A DNA stretch of 60,289 nucleotides from a virus, in IMG/VR virus record IMGVR_UViG_3300028177_000006, positions 1-60,289 of that record. The stretch is one strand, 5' to 3'. The notes beneath the pieces were generated by a model that was not told the DNA's origin, searched no databases, and saw nothing but the letters and a program-made list of their open reading frames with translations. Below are positions 6,556-14,859 of the stretch, one piece after another. How positions within the stretch are numbered: the stretch's first letter is position 1; each line of letters begins with the position of its first letter. The position numbers were made by a program, and so were the translations under genes.

Positions 6556-7014
6556 CTAGAATGGGATGATTAGTTCGTTGAAATTTGTCGTTTGCGGGAA
6601 TAAGTACCAAACTTCGGGTGGCCAAAGGTTAATGTCGGGATATAGCTCCTTAACCATCGCAACATGATTCAAGGCTTCCTCCATTTCCGAAAGGCTTTTT
6701 GCAAAGCTGTTCTTGTGTAACCAGCCCACAGTTAGATCGCATGCGATTCGGGTGCCACCAAAGTTCATGCCTATCTCAAAGTCGTTAGATTTGAGAAAGG
6801 TTAGTTTTGTATCTCTTATTCTGTTGTCAAGGTGAATGGAACCCGTGGTGCGGATCCTTTCCCTTTTATCCGGTAGAACAATGTCGCCAGCGTACCAGTG
6901 CCGTATGACATTCTCTACTGTTTCTAGGTTTGTCTCATAAAATAGTGGATGCGTACCTCGGAACGTACCAGCCATCTGCGTGTTCTTGAGCCATACTTTT
7001 GTTATCTTGCTCAT
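6556..7014 (-). CDS. Unknown protein (152 aa)
   Basis: MSKITKVWLKNTQMAGTFRG...ETVENVIRHWYAGDIV...CDLTVGWLHKNSF...YPDINLWPPEVWYLF. No family recognised. Rich in Trp and Tyr, with alternating strands and short helices. Its ATG overlaps the stop of the upstream SH3-like gene (GAATGA), so the two are coupled. INL near residue 130 coincides with an AAGGTTAATG copy. Confidence 0.6.
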   Translation of the reverse strand: MSKITKVWLKNTQMAGTFRGTHPLFYETNLETVENVIRHWYAGDIVLPDKRERIRTTGSIHLDNRIRDTKLTFLKSNDFEIGMNFGGTRIACDLTVGWLHKNSFAKSLSEMEEALNHVAMVKELYPDINLWPPEVWYLFPQTTNFNELIIPF

Positions 7015-7382
7015 TCTCTGTCCTGTGCTTTGCCCATAATTTTGAAAAACCGAGCCTCGTACCAGTCTTTATCAAAGATAGCGCCGTGCGCCTCGGTATA
7101 CTTTAACATTTCTTGAACCGTAACTGCGTCAGGTGGATCTCCAGTCCACTCAAGCGTGTACTCGCTGTCGTACATCGGCACGGCAATATGCTTCGGCGCA
7201 AACTTTCCTTTTCGCATCCACTTGATTCGTACACATTCTTCATATCGTCTGTTCTTGTCGTCCCATGGCGACTTGGCGCGCCACAAATAGCTGCGCTTGT
7301 CAATCACCAGACCAACAGTTTCATGCCCTCTACCACCTACATTATACCACACAAGATCGCCAATTTGCAACTGCTTTTTCAC
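7011..7382 (-). CDS. SH3/KOW-like protein with C-terminal extension (123 aa)
   Basis: (M)KKQLQIGDLVWYNVGGRG...TVGLVIDKRSY...ECVRIKWMRKGKF, then an extension of about 50 residues (VQEMLKYTEAHGAIFDKDWYEARFF). The first 75 residues have the family signature (IGDLV, VGLVID, VRIKWM). The C-terminal part looks helical and is unique here. GTG start next to the upstream TAA (TAAGTG). Function unknown. Confidence 0.7.
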   Translation of the reverse strand: MKKQLQIGDLVWYNVGGRGHETVGLVIDKRSYLWRAKSPWDDKNRRYEECVRIKWMRKGKFAPKHIAVPMYDSEYTLEWTGDPPDAVTVQEMLKYTEAHGAIFDKDWYEARFFKIMGKAQDRE

Positions 7383-7631
7383 TTATTTCCCGGCGCTTGA
7401 CAGCACTTCAAATGCGTACTTGGATGTGTCTAACATATGATACTCGCATGAGCGTGGAATATAAACCACGACTGTTGGCGAATCGTCATTAGCCACATCG
7501 ACAATAAGACCGTAGCAATACACGGGATTGGCTGGCCAAACGCCGCCTTCATCGTCTGCCGAAAAGACGGCATAGCTTATAACCCAACGAACAAAATCGC
7601 CGCGATGTACCTTTGGTTGTGTGAGTTGCAC
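7383..7631 (-). CDS. SH3/KOW-like protein (82 aa, GTG start)
   Basis: (M)QLTQPKVHRGDFVRWVIS...YCYGLIVDVANDDSP...VVVYIPRSCEYH...YAFEVLSSAGK. It has the RGDFVRW box, YGLIVDV strand, VVVYIP strand and a FEVLS ending. The ribosome site is weak. It ends in the TAA that abuts the next GTG. Function unknown. Confidence 0.66.
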   Translation of the reverse strand: MQLTQPKVHRGDFVRWVISYAVFSADDEGGVWPANPVYCYGLIVDVANDDSPTVVVYIPRSCEYHMLDTSKYAFEVLSSAGK

Positions 7632-7638
7632 ATAGTAA

Positions 7639-7761
7639 CTAGGCTTGCCGACTACACTTTCGGACCTTTCTCATTATTGAATCCACAAGTTCTTTAGCCT
7701 CTTTATCTGTCAGCGGAGGCACCGAGTTTCTAATCGCCTCGCGAATGTACCGATACTTCAT
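7639..7761 (-). CDS. Tiny basic protein (40 aa)
   Basis: MKYRYIREAIRNSVPPLTDKEAKELVDSIMRK..., a basic helical peptide. GAGGAGAAAGAG lies immediately upstream, so translation is likely, although the first 32 bases overlap the preceding gene. No family recognised; it could be a small modulator or a coupling peptide. Confidence 0.45.
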   Translation of the reverse strand: MKYRYIREAIRNSVPPLTDKEAKELVDSIMRKVRKCSRQA

Positions 7762-8110
7762 TCTCTTTCTCCTCGTCATCGTCATCTTCAAGCCTTCTGC
7801 ACAAGCCATAAGTTTTGCTTCGCTCAAGTGCTTTGAAATAGTTGGGGGGGAACACATTAACAACTGCCCTCTTCACGTTTGATTGGTTGCACCCGTCAAA
7901 AGAGCCACTTGCCTTTTGTACTGCGGTGCTATAACCCCACGCTCGTTTTAGAATATACCAAACAGCCAGCTTTGCAGCCTCTATCTCGTTCTCCGATAAC
8001 TTAACTATGTTCTCCTTCTTACCGACCAATACCGAGTCCGGTACTGAATTGGCGAAAGCTCTCACTTGAATGTTTAATAATTGTTCTGGGTTTAATCTGA
8101 AACGTGGCAC
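7730..8110 (-). CDS. Unknown helical protein (126 aa)
   Basis: MPRFRLNPEQLLNIQVRAF...LSENEIEAAKLAVWYILKR...GYSTAVQKASGSFDGCNQSNV, then an acidic tail (EDDDDEEKENE). The central helices could form a helix-turn-helix-like DNA-binding unit, which is only an impression. It is the first gene behind P4, the least conserved copy of the element. Function unknown. Confidence 0.58.
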   Translation of the reverse strand: MPRFRLNPEQLLNIQVRAFANSVPDSVLVGKKENIVKLSENEIEAAKLAVWYILKRAWGYSTAVQKASGSFDGCNQSNVKRAVVNVFPPNYFKALERSKTYGLCRRLEDDDDEEKENEVSVHSRGD

Positions 8111-8132
8111 TGTTCTCCTTGTTGCGTCTACT

Positions 8133-8165
8133 GTCTTAGACGTATCAGGGCTTAGATTTATTCAA
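8133..8165 (-). promoter_or_regulatory. Promoter-like element P4 (21-bp spacer family)
   Basis: Minus strand: TTGAATAAATCTAAGCCC, then TACGTCTAAGACAGTAGACG. Spacer 21 bases between TTGAAT and TAAGAC. The -10-like half is degenerate, but ACGTCTAA is intact. It precedes the gene starting at 8110. Confidence 0.6.
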
Positions 8166-8206
8166 TCAAGAGGGGAAATTTTTCCGGAAAGTTTCCGCTG
8201 AGAGAT

Positions 8207-8863
8207 TCATATTGTTCTCGACTCTTTATCGTTGCCGTAGAACAGCGTGTCAATACCCAACTCTCCGGTAAACCATTTCGGGGGAACATTAAAATCATAT
8301 GATGGCGAAGCAACTTCCCATCCGGTCAAGGTTAATGATGGTTCAGCAAGAGTAGGAGACACGGACAGCCGCATGCGGCGACCCACGTTAGATATTTGTT
8401 GGCATAGTATTGCCCGCTCGCCCTCGTTGATATAGTTCATGTCTTTCCATTCATGGCGTAGCACCATCCACAACGAAGGGGCGCGGGCGCGATCTTGCAT
8501 CGTCAACATCGCACCAATACCTAAGCCTAGGCTGTCAATGTTCATATAATAATCTTTACGCCATGTGGCATTTTTTTCGGTAGCTATCGTACGGTCTATT
8601 TTTAACGTCGCACAGGTCCGTCGATTGTGTCCAAGCGTGTGACAGTACGTGCAGCTTCGGGGCATCTTCGCTCTTGCACTCGCACTTTTTGATACTGCGG
8701 CGCGGCTCCTCTTATATTCAACCACCACATGATGTTCGGATCCATGCTTTTCTTCCACTCGCTCCACATCGGCGCGGAGTTGAGGGCATGTCTGCCGATT
8801 ATGACCGCGAGTATAGCAATACCCACATACAACAGATTTATTGTCATTTTTTAAGTTCCCCAT
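8207..8863 (-). CDS. Protein with two CCHC zinc knuckles
   Basis: 218 residues. CGYCYTRGHNRQTC at 13-26 and CTYCHTLGHNRRTC near residue 71 are both C-x2-C-x4-H-x4-C zinc knuckles, which usually bind single-stranded nucleic acid. A basic Ala/Ser/Arg-rich linker joins them. The remaining 130 residues (MNIDSLGLGIGAML...) are an unrecognised domain. Zinc-knuckle proteins with GHNxRTC occur in large marine phages, and RNA or ssDNA binding is the most probable activity. The ribosome site is weak. Confidence 0.72.
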   Translation of the reverse strand: MGNLKNDNKSVVCGYCYTRGHNRQTCPQLRADVERVEEKHGSEHHVVVEYKRSRAAVSKSASARAKMPRSCTYCHTLGHNRRTCATLKIDRTIATEKNATWRKDYYMNIDSLGLGIGAMLTMQDRARAPSLWMVLRHEWKDMNYINEGERAILCQQISNVGRRMRLSVSPTLAEPSLTLTGWEVASPSYDFNVPPKWFTGELGIDTLFYGNDKESRTI

Positions 8864-8912
8864 GTTATTTCTCGTTTAGCTAACGTACACTAAGTAGTTT
8901 CTCAGAGATTCT

Positions 8913-9158
8913 TCATTCCGATTTTTGTCTTACAATGACGTGTGTTTCGCCATATCTTTCATAAATTTCGTCAATAAACCACATATGATGGATGTTATCT
9001 TTCCATGGAAAGCTCACCTCGTACATACACGGCTTGTCGCCGTACTTTCTCTTCAATGTCTCGCAGTCACCTTCAAGCAACACATCTTTAATATTCTCGG
9101 GATAAATCTCTTTTATGAAGATAGTTTTCCCCAATGTATTCTTGGAGGTTTTTCCCAC
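8913..9158 (-). CDS. Unknown protein (81 aa, GTG start)
   Basis: (M)GKTSKNTLGKTIFIKEIYPENIKDVLLEG...MYEVSFPWKDNIHHMWFIDEIYERYG. The GTG lies in TAGTG with the stop of the HAD gene, so translation is coupled. Alternating strands suggest a small beta-rich domain. No family recognised. Confidence 0.6.
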   Translation of the reverse strand: MGKTSKNTLGKTIFIKEIYPENIKDVLLEGDCETLKRKYGDKPCMYEVSFPWKDNIHHMWFIDEIYERYGETHVIVRQKSE

Positions 9159-9952
9159 TACACACCGCCGGGAGGGGATGACTTACTCCGCTTCATTTTT
9201 GCACTCTTGTGACCTTTGCCGCCGCCTGTGTCTTTATTGTTACCCTTGTTGATCAAATCAGACTTGTTCCTCGGATGCTCTCGGCGCATGCGTGTTTGAA
9301 ACTCGCCATGATCTAGCTCGGGGTCTTTGCCCTCTTCCATGTCGTCAGCATAGTTGACAAGGCGTGTCACGATTGTGGCATCTGGATACTCTCGCTTCAA
9401 TTCATCAACCGCTGCAATATTCTTTGGAGAGTCATCGAAGAACAAAATGTCGAGCATGCCAAGGTTAGTAATCTGATCCTCAATCCACGCCTTCTTGTGC
9501 TGCGGGTCACTGCTGCCCAGCGTAACTAGGTCGAACATACTGGAGTCAATCTGCAATACATTCTCGATAAAGTCCATGATGTCCTCGCCGGCTGCGGGCG
9601 CTCGGGCTGTTAGGATGGCGATCTTACGCCCTGCTCCGTCGCGCTTCTCTGCGTCCACAACCTTCTGCATGATACGTGCCACTTGCTCAATCTGGCGAGG
9701 GTTAATCAACTTATCGAACTCGCTAAAATCAAAGACCTCGCCTTCCGTGTTGATGTATTCTCCCGTTGCCGGATTATATTCTGCGACAGGCTCATAGACT
9801 GCGTACTCGCTGGGCGATAACTTAAACCCTGTGCCATCGGCGCGTGTTACAAAAACATCTGCATCGGTCACAGCTAGGGTATCGTCAAAGTCGAACACCC
9901 GCAACTTAGACTCATTAAGAAAATGGTTCCATGTATCGAGATGCTTCTTCAT
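9158..9952 (-). CDS. HAD-superfamily phosphatase with capsid-targeting-like N-terminus
   Basis: 264 residues. VFDFDDTLA at 19-27 is the HAD nucleophile motif, AILTARAP near 115 is motif II, KKAWIEDQI supplies the lysine and FFDDSPKNI near 170 is the acidic motif IV. The first 14 residues (TWNHFLNES) contain W-x-x-F-L-x-E, like the T4 capsid-targeting peptide that is removed after L-x-E. Cleavage would leave a protein starting just before the DxDxT motif. The basic, disordered tail after residue 215 could bind DNA. A packaged phosphatase or nucleotidase is inferred; the substrate is unknown. Confidence 0.75.
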   Translation of the reverse strand: MKKHLDTWNHFLNESKLRVFDFDDTLAVTDADVFVTRADGTGFKLSPSEYAVYEPVAEYNPATGEYINTEGEVFDFSEFDKLINPRQIEQVARIMQKVVDAEKRDGAGRKIAILTARAPAAGEDIMDFIENVLQIDSSMFDLVTLGSSDPQHKKAWIEDQITNLGMLDILFFDDSPKNIAAVDELKREYPDATIVTRLVNYADDMEEGKDPELDHGEFQTRMRREHPRNKSDLINKGNNKDTGGGKGHKSAKMKRSKSSPPGGV

Positions 9953-9955
9953 AAG

Positions 9956-12900
9956 TTACTCCGTTTCTCTTAGTACCTTTCTTATATTAGCACGGATTTT
10001 AGCTTCTGTCAAGGCTTTCTTTAAGTATGCTACTCGCTCGTCCACCGCCGAAGCGCGCTCGGCGCGCCTTCGCAGCAAATCCTCAATCTCTTCTTCGGTA
10101 GGTGCGCGTCCATTAAATGCTGCCGTCAATTCTTCGATAGCCTTTTCGCGCTCGGTCATGCGGGGGGCTCCCGCTTCTCGGGGCTCTCCAAGTGTGCCTC
10201 TCAGTGTGCCCGCGGGCTCCTTGTAGGTGTCTCTGATCGCCTCGATCTCTTCTGGGGTCATGCGGCGCCCCATCGACTGCTCTTGTCGCTTGACATACAT
10301 TTCTATGTCCTCTTCTTTGCGCTTAGCCTCTCTCTCGTCTTCTGTTCCAAAAAACTTCTTTGTGATCTCTGGGCTTTTTAGGTGCTCGCCGTTTGCTCCT
10401 CTTCTCAAGCTGTGTGGGATGTTGGCGTCAGCCATCCATGCGTCAACATTTCGCCCCCAGCCATTAGGAAGATGGGCGCCTACCTCCCACCGCGATGCGC
10501 CCATCCCCTGACTCATTGGCTTTAAGTACTTCTCGATCAAAACCTCTTTCTCGAATTCATTCATCTTTGAGTACACATCGCCATTAGACCACCACTCTAC
10601 GATAGCACGGTGGTGGCTCTGCTGAATACCCATGGCGTCATAAGCATAGTCTTTCATGATCATTTTACTCAACTCCATCGCATAGTCGGCGCCGAGGTAT
10701 TCCCTTTTTAACTCCTGTGCGATCTCAAGGTTGGGTGTGAGGGCGAACTCTTGTGTCACTTCCTTGGCTGCTTGCATCACCATGTCAACATGTTTGTCTA
10801 CAAACTCAACGAAGTGAAACGCGCCTTCTAGCTCCTCTTTGGAGTCTTTGCTCATAGCCACAATCTTGAGCCTGAAAAAGATGGGTTGATTTGCGGATTG
10901 TTTAGCCACACTCTCAGCAGTTCCAAATCTTAAGGCGATCTGTACGTCCTTGGCAAAACTAATGCCTTCATATTTGGGCGATGCGTATTTGTCTCCGAAA
11001 GGGAGGTCGATCTGTGTCTTTGCATAGCCGTTCGCTGCAGCTTCTAGTTTCTTCAGCCTCTCGGCAAAGAACTTAGCGTAGGATGAGTTGGTGTCAGAAC
11101 CAACCCACACCCAACTGCCGGACTCTCGCCTACCCGAAAGAGCTTTCGCCATCAAGCCTGCCGGCTCAATATGCCGGGGATTTCTAGCGCCTCCAAATAT
11201 GTTTGGGTGCTTCGCTAGCCAATACATCTCGCTAGCAGGATACGTCAGATTCAAAGGCATCTCGTAGTCTGAGTTGTGGGCGCCATGACCTAGGTTAAAC
11301 CAGATCTCTCCTGTCGGATCGTCGTCATCGTCACCGATAATATTAAAGTTCTTGAGCCTGTCTTCAAAGTCTTCGATCTCGTTCTGTGTGTCGTCCCATG
11401 CGCTAGGTTTCGCGAAGCCTTCCTCAACCAATTTCCTTCTGACCTTCTCGTAAAACTGATCATACTTGCCGTCGAGATCTCGCATGTGATCCAAGAAGTA
11501 GTCGGCATCGTCTGGAGTGGTGCAGTCCTCGCAGTTGAACCGGTAATTGATCTCAAGACCATCCTCCGTATGATTCCAGTCTGTTTCCTCGGGGTATTCG
11601 CCAAAGTCCAAGAGGTTTTCAAAGTCCCGGTAGCCCTCATCGTTGTATGATTGGGGAATATCGTATGTCGGGTGAACGTCGTTGCCTTCGCCATCATCAC
11701 CCCAGCCCAGCGGGATTGTTAGAGTGAGGTCGCCGCTAGCTTGGACCTGCGGTGGGTACTCGGCTTCTTCCCAGTAAACGTCCGCGTAGAAGGACGCATG
11801 CTCTAAGTCGTTGGCTGCTTCATTGAGATCTTCTGCTGCGGATTCGTACTCATCGTTCATTTGTTCATTTTCGCTTTCTTCCTCGTCGTCGGCGTCATGA
11901 TGAACGTCCATCCCATCGTTGTAGGGATCGGGGAGGTCGCCTCCGCGAGCCTCAATCCCGAAAAACATATTGAGGATTTCCCCATCGCGAGTGTCGCCGT
12001 AGCTGCCGCCGTGTCGCGTAAGGTAGCTTTTCTCTGGGATGAAATACGTGGTTGCCTCGCCCTTACCAGACTCGGGATCAACGTCACCCAACTCTTGAGC
12101 AAACATCTCTTTCTGTTTCTCCCACACATATTCTCTAACCGCACCGACAAAGCCGGGAACGGCGGTGCCGTATGTCCTGCTCTCGGGCGCAGCGAAGGTT
12201 AGGCTGTTCGGGTCATCGACATACTTCCTGAGTCTGACGCGAGCCTTTACGCCGATGCCGGGTACATCGCGGTCGTGATCTCTGAAGATTTCTTCGTCGT
12301 CGAGGTCGCCAATATCTCTCGGGTCTGGCGCTCGGGTGGCTTCTTTGCTGTGCTTCTCAAGTGCAGCTTTATATTCTTCTTCAGATGTGATTCCTTCCCA
12401 CGGCTTGAATAAGTCTGGGTGGCTACCGGGACCACGGGCTTCATACTTCTCGTAGTTTTTAACGTACTGCTTGAACAACAATGGGCTGATGTTGAGAGCC
12501 TTGGCTTGAGCGAGCAGCATAACTTCTTTAAACTTCTCAGGCTTCGATGCCATCTCAACCTTCTTCTCCATTCCGTTCCACCACTTTGTGCCGGTGTTGG
12601 TCCTAGCCCACACCCACAACAACATCAACGCACCCTCGGGTGTCTCGGTGTCGTAGTCCTGACGGATAGCTGTGATTCTCTCAGCTTGTCCTAGCTCCTG
12701 ATACATCCTGTCGAGTTTCGCAATCGGTCGTTCTCTTTCCTCAGAGGGTTTCAGAAGTTTATTAAGTTCTGCCTCTGTGACTGCGTATGCGATAGGACCG
12801 TGACCCTTTGCTTCCGCAACAGCACACTTGAAGTAGTCGCTGCCCTCGCTGTGGCATGAGTGAATGTTACTAATGTCGCTCATGCGCAGCACGTCGATAG

Positions 12901-13684
12901 GGTGACGTGACAGAATAACGTGCATGTCCTCACGGTGGTGCGTTTGCCCTTCGTCGGACAGTCCTGTTTGGATTTTCTTATGGTTCTGATCTTTTGTGTA
13001 ATGTGTCTGGTTCTTAGTCCACCACTCTGCTGCGCCTGCAGCTAGCTTGCCCTTCTTCTCAAGACCGCCGATGACTTTATTGATTCCCTGCTTCTGAACC
13101 TTAGTAATCTTCTCGCCTGCTCTCGGACCTTTCGGGATAACTTGCTCGACTCGGCGCTCAAGTCCAAGGTCGGCTACGTTAATCTCCACCTCGTACTCGC
13201 CGCCGCCTTCAGCAGCAAGGCGCTGACGCTTCTGCTTCGCCTTCTTTGTGGGGAACCCCCGCTCGGGTGCATCTGAGGCTTCCCATGCCTTCCACTCTTC
13301 TTTGGTTGGCTCCCACTCACCGCCGTCAGGATTGTATACCTGACCGGTTTCTTGACCCTTTTCGTAAGAGTAAATGCTCCGCTGACGCTCGCGGGCGCTG
13401 TCAGAGATTGGAGGTAGCCAGCCTTCTTCCTTGATTGCTCGCAGGATCGACTTGAGCATACGGGTGTCGTGGCTGTCCATGGGGAGAGCCACGCGCATAT
13501 TGTCGCCGAAGATCTCATCGAAATCGTAGGGAAGCCCGTCAGTGTCCCGCATCCAATCATAGATCTTCTCAGCGGCATTCTTTGAGATCTCATTCATGAT
13601 CTCACGGCGCTCGATGAGTGTCAGGGGCTTTGTGCTTTGTGTGAACTTCTTCCAGTTCTCTAAAATAGTTTTGTATTCCATCAT
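9956..13684 (-). CDS. Giant putative virion protein, paralogue of the 45.7-48.1 kb gene
   Basis: 1242 residues. Near residue 250-300 it carries SRHPIDVLRMSD, SCHSEGSDYFKCAVAEA and GHGPIAYAV, and near 515 PESRTYGTAVPGF and HGGSYGD. All recur in the same order in the 793-residue gene at 45688-48069. The N-terminal LENWKKF and C-terminal NIRKVLRETE ends resemble tags on capsid-associated phage proteins. The acidic middle and a C-terminal stretch with YEGISFAKDVQIALRFG vaguely recall ADP-ribosyltransferases, but I see no complete Arg/STS/ExE triad. Likely packaged or structural; catalytic role unproven. Confidence 0.6.
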   Translation of the reverse strand: MMEYKTILENWKKFTQSTKPLTLIERREIMNEISKNAAEKIYDWMRDTDGLPYDFDEIFGDNMRVALPMDSHDTRMLKSILRAIKEEGWLPPISDSARERQRSIYSYEKGQETGQVYNPDGGEWEPTKEEWKAWEASDAPERGFPTKKAKQKRQRLAAEGGGEYEVEINVADLGLERRVEQVIPKGPRAGEKITKVQKQGINKVIGGLEKKGKLAAGAAEWWTKNQTHYTKDQNHKKIQTGLSDEGQTHHREDMHVILSRHPIDVLRMSDISNIHSCHSEGSDYFKCAVAEAKGHGPIAYAVTEAELNKLLKPSEERERPIAKLDRMYQELGQAERITAIRQDYDTETPEGALMLLWVWARTNTGTKWWNGMEKKVEMASKPEKFKEVMLLAQAKALNISPLLFKQYVKNYEKYEARGPGSHPDLFKPWEGITSEEEYKAALEKHSKEATRAPDPRDIGDLDDEEIFRDHDRDVPGIGVKARVRLRKYVDDPNSLTFAAPESRTYGTAVPGFVGAVREYVWEKQKEMFAQELGDVDPESGKGEATTYFIPEKSYLTRHGGSYGDTRDGEILNMFFGIEARGGDLPDPYNDGMDVHHDADDEEESENEQMNDEYESAAEDLNEAANDLEHASFYADVYWEEAEYPPQVQASGDLTLTIPLGWGDDGEGNDVHPTYDIPQSYNDEGYRDFENLLDFGEYPEETDWNHTEDGLEINYRFNCEDCTTPDDADYFLDHMRDLDGKYDQFYEKVRRKLVEEGFAKPSAWDDTQNEIEDFEDRLKNFNIIGDDDDDPTGEIWFNLGHGAHNSDYEMPLNLTYPASEMYWLAKHPNIFGGARNPRHIEPAGLMAKALSGRRESGSWVWVGSDTNSSYAKFFAERLKKLEAAANGYAKTQIDLPFGDKYASPKYEGISFAKDVQIALRFGTAESVAKQSANQPIFFRLKIVAMSKDSKEELEGAFHFVEFVDKHVDMVMQAAKEVTQEFALTPNLEIAQELKREYLGADYAMELSKMIMKDYAYDAMGIQQSHHRAIVEWWSNGDVYSKMNEFEKEVLIEKYLKPMSQGMGASRWEVGAHLPNGWGRNVDAWMADANIPHSLRRGANGEHLKSPEITKKFFGTEDEREAKRKEEDIEMYVKRQEQSMGRRMTPEEIEAIRDTYKEPAGTLRGTLGEPREAGAPRMTEREKAIEELTAAFNGRAPTEEEIEDLLRRRAERASAVDERVAYLKKALTEAKIRANIRKVLRETE

Positions 13685-13697
13685 GTTCCTGCCTTAA

Positions 13698-14045
13698 TTA
13701 ATATGTGTTCTGTTCTCCATCCTCAAACGTAATGATCGTTTTGTTAGATGGGTGAGGCTCTACATGAACCTTTAAGAAGTCGCCAAGCGAATCGAAGATA
13801 GCGATGCCGCCTCTGGGTGGTGGGTAGAGCCAGTGAATGATGCAGTGACCAGACGCAAGCTCCACGCCCTCGATGACTACGCCTTCGCCTGATACTCCTG
13901 TCTCGTCGCTCTGTCGGCAGACTGTAAAAGTCCTGATACCTCTTGGCGCTAGTTTCGGTGGCGGCTTGGGCTTGAGACTTTCATCTATCTCACCCAACTC
14001 GTCAACGGTCACCATCGCAATAGTATTGTCTGTTGTTTCATTCAT
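13698..14045 (-). CDS. Conserved phage protein (115 aa)
   Basis: MNETTDNTIAMVTVDELGEID, a proline/lysine-rich linker, then SGEGVVIEGVELASGHCIIHWL...GIAIFDSLGDFLKVHV. The second half is beta-rich, with a conserved GHCIIHWL strand. I chose ATG 14045, eight bases behind GGGGG, over an ATG nine bases earlier that sits directly on the ribosome site. It overlaps no frame of known function. Role unknown. Confidence 0.62.
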   Translation of the reverse strand: MNETTDNTIAMVTVDELGEIDESLKPKPPPKLAPRGIRTFTVCRQSDETGVSGEGVVIEGVELASGHCIIHWLYPPPRGGIAIFDSLGDFLKVHVEPHPSNKTIITFEDGEQNTY

Positions 14046-14046
14046 T

Positions 14047-14340
14047 CTATGCATCCCCCACGGGAGTCAACCCCTTCATTAGTTGTGCTTCATATTCATC
14101 GGTAATCGACTTCATGATCGCTTTCTCTGCTTCTTTCATCTCTTCCATATGGTTCCACAATAAAACATTTTCATCTTTTACTGCATCTAGCTGATCAGAC
14201 AGCTTCTTGTTGTGTACTTTAAGTAACTCAACAGTGTATCTTAATTCGTGGTTCGTCCGATGGAGAGAGGATTTCGATGTTCCCGCTCTCAAGACTTTCC
14301 GTAAAATCGCGGACATTGATTGTGTGACGCTTTTTGCCAT
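14047..14340 (-). CDS. Coiled-coil protein (97 aa)
   Basis: MAKSVTQSMSAILRKVLRAG, then a long heptad region (ELRYTVELLKVHNKKLSDQL...EEMKEAEKAIMK). Start ATG 14340 behind GGGGAACAG. The first 113 bases overlap the end of the upstream gene in another frame, unusually long for this genome. If the start is wrong, the coiled coil would begin near residue 35. Possibly a virion or scaffold accessory; unknown. Confidence 0.55.
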   Translation of the reverse strand: MAKSVTQSMSAILRKVLRAGTSKSSLHRTNHELRYTVELLKVHNKKLSDQLDAVKDENVLLWNHMEEMKEAEKAIMKSITDEYEAQLMKGLTPVGDA

Positions 14341-14476
14341 TTCTGTTCCCCATTGAAAAAATCTCATAATAGTATTCCCTTTGCATGTCGTCATGCCTGT
14401 GTTCTGTAAAACCTACCCAGAATTTATCCACCACGACGTGCATGTTGTGACCGATCATTACCAACGAACCAATCAT
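14228..14476 (-). CDS. Small SH3-like protein (82 aa)
   Basis: MIGSLVMIGHNMHVVVDKFWVGF...YYEIFSMGNRNGKKRHTINV...GNIEILSPSDEPRIKIHC. The I-G-S-L-V box and G-N-I-E-I-L ending follow the small SH3-like plan. The ATG overlaps the upstream stop by four bases (ATGA), which decides the start over an upstream ATG. Outlying member of the family, far from the main array. Function unknown. Confidence 0.58.
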   Translation of the reverse strand: MIGSLVMIGHNMHVVVDKFWVGFTEHRHDDMQREYYYEIFSMGNRNGKKRHTINVRDFTESLESGNIEILSPSDEPRIKIHC

Positions 14477-14859
14477 GTTGTCGTCTCGGTTGGGACACCC
14501 CACCGGACAATGCTTAGTCCCTTGATTTTCGCCATGTCTTTTACCAAGTATCTTTTAACCCAATACGTCGGTCGCAACTCAGAGTTAAGCTCAAACTTAA
14601 TAATATATCGGTTGAACCAATACTGGTCGGTTGCTCTGGCTCGGCTCTGAGCGCCGGCACGGGCAGGATCTGTAACGGTTGTAACGCGCTCGATTGCACG
14701 CATGTCATCAATCGTCTGGTCTTTGTTACCGCCCTTCTCCTTACTAATACGAACATCCACCTCGACCTCATACGTGCGCTGAATGTAGGTCGGATCTTTA
14801 GTGGCTGCCTCTTTAAGAGCGGCGAACCATTTGTCTGTTGCTGTTTGTGAACTCATCAT
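14473..14859 (-). CDS. Conserved phage protein (128 aa), probably virion-related
   Basis: MMSSQTATDKWFAALKEAA...RTYEVEVDVRISKEKGGNKDQTIDDMRAIERVTTV...YIIKFELNSELRP...VKRYLVKDMAKIKGLS. The IDDMRAIERVTTV segment recurs in proteins of marine myoviruses, often near structural genes. A TATAAATA-type site lies at 14860-14867, directly before the start, with no clear Shine-Dalgarno. Role unknown. Confidence 0.6.
   Translation of the reverse strand: MMSSQTATDKWFAALKEAATKDPTYIQRTYEVEVDVRISKEKGGNKDQTIDDMRAIERVTTVTDPARAGAQSRARATDQYWFNRYIIKFELNSELRPTYWVKRYLVKDMAKIKGLSIVRWGVPTETTT

Noticed and set aside
7639-7863. Longer 74-residue reading of the tiny basic protein
   Set aside because: The extra N-terminus overlaps another gene and has no ribosome site; GAGGAGAAAGAG favours ATG 7761.
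11861-12202. Plus-strand frame of 113 codons inside the giant gene
   Set aside because: A shadow of the coding bias in the 1242-residue gene; low-complexity translation and no Shine-Dalgarno.
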